Shown piece after piece: positions 16,379 through 17,828 of a stretch of 17,828 nucleotides of DNA; position 1 is the stretch's first letter; the number at the start of each line of letters is the position of its first letter. The notes beneath the pieces are model-generated. The model was not told where the DNA came from. It searched no databases and was given only the letters and a program-made list of their open reading frames with translations. The stretch spans positions 1-17,828 of the forward strand of contig CADFRV010000014.1 in NCBI GenBank assembly GCA_902836725.1. Reading direction: 5' to 3'. This DNA is from Muribaculaceae bacterium (GTDB taxonomy: Bacteria; Bacteroidota; Bacteroidia; Bacteroidales; Muribaculaceae). The position numbers and the translations under genes were made by a program.

Positions 16379-17182
16379 ATGGGCGATAACGATCCACTGA
16401 TAGAGTTGCGCGGAGTTAGCGCGGGCTATGGCCGGAAGGTGCTTGTGGCCGGAGCGATTGCGCGGGTTCGTGCCGGCGAAATGGTGACGCTGCTCGGTGC
16501 CAACGGCGCAGGGAAATCTACGCTGCTGAAAACCGTCTGCGGCGAGATTGCCCCCTTGTGCGGCGAGGCGTTTGTGGGTGGGAGGAATACCCGGAAGGTT
16601 TCGCGCCAGGAACTTGCGAAATTGCTTGCTGTGGTAAACACCGACCGTGTGGAGGCCGACGGCCTTACGGTGCGCGAGCTCGTGGGGATGGGACGTTACC
16701 CTTATACCGGTTTTTTCGGGCGCCTTGACCGGGAGGATTACCGCATTGTGGATGAGGCTCTGGAGGCGGTGGGGATGAGCGAGTATGCCTCGCGCGGTGT
16801 AAGTTCGCTTTCCGACGGTGAGAGGCAGAAAACGATGGTGGCGCGTGCCCTGGCACAGTCCACGCCTGTGATAGTGCTCGACGAGCCTACAGCTTTTCTC
16901 GATGTGGCGAGCCGGGTGGAGCTTAACGCGCTGCTATGCTCCCTGGCGCAAAAGGAGGGGAAGGCAGTGCTGATGACCTCCCATGATGTGGCGCAGGCGC
17001 TTGAGCAATCTTCGAGGGTATGGCTGCTTACCGGCGACGGGAAGCTGACGGATGCCTCCCCCGGTGAGCTGATAGCGGCGCATGAGAGCCATAGGGAAGG
17101 AAGCCCGCTTGATCTGCTGTTCAAAGACAGGGCGGTGGAGTTTGATGCCCGGCGGCTCGATTACAGAGCCAAACTGCGGTGA
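16379..17182 (+). CDS. ABC importer ATPase (FepC/BtuD class)
   Basis: The protein has 267 residues from the ATG at 16379, 8 nt after the permease stop. A GTG at 16367 would overlap the permease by 4 nt and add only four residues. Seen: Walker A GANGAGKST (40-48), signature LSDGE (144-148), Walker B VIVLDEP with Glu169, D-loop FLD (173-175) and H-loop His202 in TSHD. The usual Q-loop glutamine is not found where expected; the segment reads LAVVNTDRV (83-91), before LVGMGRYPYTGFFGRLDRED (101-120). A C-terminal extension (about 225-267) is charged. It powers the adjacent permease, with the binding protein from the same operon. Confidence 0.92.
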   Translation: MGDNDPLIELRGVSAGYGRKVLVAGAIARVRAGEMVTLLGANGAGKSTLLKTVCGEIAPLCGEAFVGGRNTRKVSRQELAKLLAVVNTDRVEADGLTVRELVGMGRYPYTGFFGRLDREDYRIVDEALEAVGMSEYASRGVSSLSDGERQKTMVARALAQSTPVIVLDEPTAFLDVASRVELNALLCSLAQKEGKAVLMTSHDVAQALEQSSRVWLLTGDGKLTDASPGELIAAHESHREGSPLDLLFKDRAVEFDARRLDYRAKLR

Positions 17183-17196
17183 GCGGCGGGGATGGC

Positions 17197-17210
17197 GGCA
17201 GCAAGCTGCC
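17197..17210 (+). terminator. Small hairpin after the importer ATPase
   Basis: GGCAGC-AA-GCTGCC is a perfect 6-bp inverted repeat starting 14 nt past the TGA at 17182. The sequence after it is A-rich, not T-rich, so it could stabilise the mRNA 3' end and not terminate by itself. Confidence 0.25.
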
Positions 17211-17220
17211 TGCACGAAAA

Positions 17221-17311
17221 CAAAAGCGGGGAGGAATTTGGGGAAAGAGAGAAATTGAGAAAAATAGAAAAGGGGAAATTAAGAAAAGGGAGGGAGAGAA
17301 AGAGAGAAAGG
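17221..17311 (+). repeat. Purine-rich low-complexity block 1
   Basis: Of 17221-17310, 80 of 90 bases are A or G, ending in a 31-nt uninterrupted purine run (17281-17311). No exact tandem unit is present, only short GAGA and GGAAA words. Read from the minus strand it is C/U-rich and G-poor. Confidence 0.7.
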
Positions 17312-17339
17312 CGCTGTGACGGGAAAGACACAGCGCCTT
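17308..17339 (-). terminator. Hairpin terminator, probably for the gamma-carbonic-anhydrase-like gene
   Basis: AAGGCGCTGTG (17308-17318) and CACAGCGCCTT (17329-17339) are perfect inverted repeats with a 10-nt loop. In minus-strand RNA the stem is followed by UUUCUCUCUUUCUC, a U-rich tract, so intrinsic termination of the convergent gene is plausible. On the plus strand no T-run follows, but the stem could still mark the 3' end of the importer mRNA. Confidence 0.55.
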
Positions 17340-17350
17340 CAATGGCTTTA

Positions 17351-17468
17351 TGAGGGGGAGAGAACCGGCGGTTGGGGGAGAAGCCGGAGAGAAGGGGGAA
17401 AGGGAAGCCCCATGGTGGAGAGGGAAAGAGGAAGAGAGGAAAAAGGGAGGGGAAAGAGAGAGGGGAGG
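17351..17468 (+). repeat. Purine-rich low-complexity block 2
   Basis: Of 17351-17460, 96 of 110 bases are A or G. The last 52 nt (17417-17468) are an uninterrupted purine run that ends just before the stop of the minus-strand gene. Several G3-G5 runs are present. It would be transcribed as the C/U-rich 3' untranslated region of the minus-strand gene. Confidence 0.7.
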
Positions 17469-17475
17469 CCGGGGA

Positions 17476-17828
17476 TCAGTCGGCGGGGGTGCCTTCTTCG
17501 GGGTGGGTGTACCAGCGGGAGTAGAAGAGATAGTTGTGGGCTATCTTCTGGTTGAGCTCGCGGCTTTTCTCCGGTTCCATCATCTTGATGAATTTGGCGG
17601 GGCAACCTCCCCACAGCTCGTGGGGGCCGATTTTGGTTTTCGACAGCACTACGGATCCGGCGGCTACCAGGGCGCCTTCGCCTACTTCGGCGTCGTCCAT
17701 CACTATGGCTCCCATGCCGATGAGGGCATAGTCGTGGATTTTGGCGCCATGCACGGTCACATTGTGCCCTATTGAAACATAGTCGCCGATTTCGATGGTG
17801 GATTTCTGATAGAGTGTGTGGAGCACCG
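17476..17828 (-). CDS. Gamma-carbonic-anhydrase-like hexapeptide-repeat protein, 5'-truncated by the window edge
   Basis: The visible part is about 117 codons, open to the right edge, so the start and first coils of the left-handed beta-helix are missing. Seen: isoleucine/valine-rich hexapeptide repeats (TIEIGDYVSIGHNVTVHGAKIHDYALIGMGAIVMDDAEVGEGALVAAGSVVL) followed by the family block ELWGGCPAKFIKMM and a helical tail. The GHNVTVHG pair of histidines, with the His of VLHTLYQ, matches the zinc ligands of gamma-class carbonic anhydrases (YrdA/Cam type). Many such proteins have unproven activity, so a general hexapeptide metalloenzyme call is safest. It converges on the importer operon across a purine-rich spacer. 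Confidence 0.85.
   Translation of the reverse strand, partial: VLHTLYQKSTIEIGDYVSIGHNVTVHGAKIHDYALIGMGAIVMDDAEVGEGALVAAGSVVLSKTKIGPHELWGGCPAKFIKMMEPEKSRELNQKIAHNYLFYSRWYTHPEEGTPAD

Larger units (their letters stand above)
17183..17475. other. Convergent intergenic spacer, strongly purine-rich on the plus strand
   Basis: This 293-bp gap lies between the end of the importer operon and the end of the minus-strand hexapeptide gene. It contains a small hairpin 14 nt after the ATPase stop, two purine-rich blocks and a perfect 11-bp hairpin between them. I find no believable coding frame; open frames here read as Gly/Arg/Glu or Pro/Ser/Leu repeats caused by base bias. Confidence 0.75.

Noticed and set aside
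17316..17775. Plus-strand open frames in the purine-rich spacer
   Set aside because: Their products are Gly/Arg/Glu-rich and arise from base bias. They also run over the hexapeptide gene on the other strand.

Overview
The window looks like a chromosomal segment of a high-GC gut-type member of the Bacteroidales. A Muribaculaceae- or Alistipes-like genome is my guess, and the family is not proven. The grounds are the -7 promoter boxes of the form TAnnTTTG, weak Shine-Dalgarno signals, many lipoprotein signal peptides (some followed by the acidic SDDD-type surface-export signature), a DUF3316-like protein, a Bacteroidetes-type ParC and a fused CcsB-CcsA protein. I see no rRNA, tRNA, CRISPR array or insertion sequence.

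Left arm (1-6143, minus strand, one tight transcription unit read right to left). A beta-barrel porin with a glutamate-loaded segment is followed by an imelysin-family lipoprotein (GxHxxE motif), a di-heme DHOR/DUF1111 lipoprotein with two CxxCH sites, and a ResB-CcsA fusion that attaches heme to apocytochrome c and runs off the left edge. Imelysin and DHOR genes are known partners linked to iron uptake. Here the set also carries its own outer-membrane channel and its own cytochrome maturation factor. Both lipoproteins have acidic residues directly after the lipidated cysteine, so I infer a cell-surface iron-binding and redox module fed by a dedicated heme ligase.

Centre (6144-7167). A 319-bp divergent intergenic region holds the porin promoter, a promoter for a small three-helix membrane protein of unknown function (6463-7074), two perfect short palindromes and a weak Fur-like half site. 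A second promoter (7130-7137) lies in front of parC.

Right arm (7168-17182, plus strand). Seven genes follow with gaps from a 1-nt overlap to 31 nt: topoisomerase IV subunit A (parC), a DUF3316-like outer membrane protein, an S41 peptidase lipoprotein, an ABC substrate-binding lipoprotein of the iron-siderophore/B12 class, a GH3 beta-glucosidase-like lipoprotein, a FecCD-type permease and an ABC ATPase. The glycosidase sits inside the importer operon, between the binding protein and the permease. That suggests a glycosylated ligand or a chelator released from a glycoside.

Right edge (17183-17828). A very purine-rich spacer of about 290 bp containing a perfect 11-bp hairpin separates the importer from a convergent, 5'-truncated gamma-carbonic-anhydrase-like gene. 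Overall the window pairs two putative iron or metal-complex acquisition loci flanking parC.
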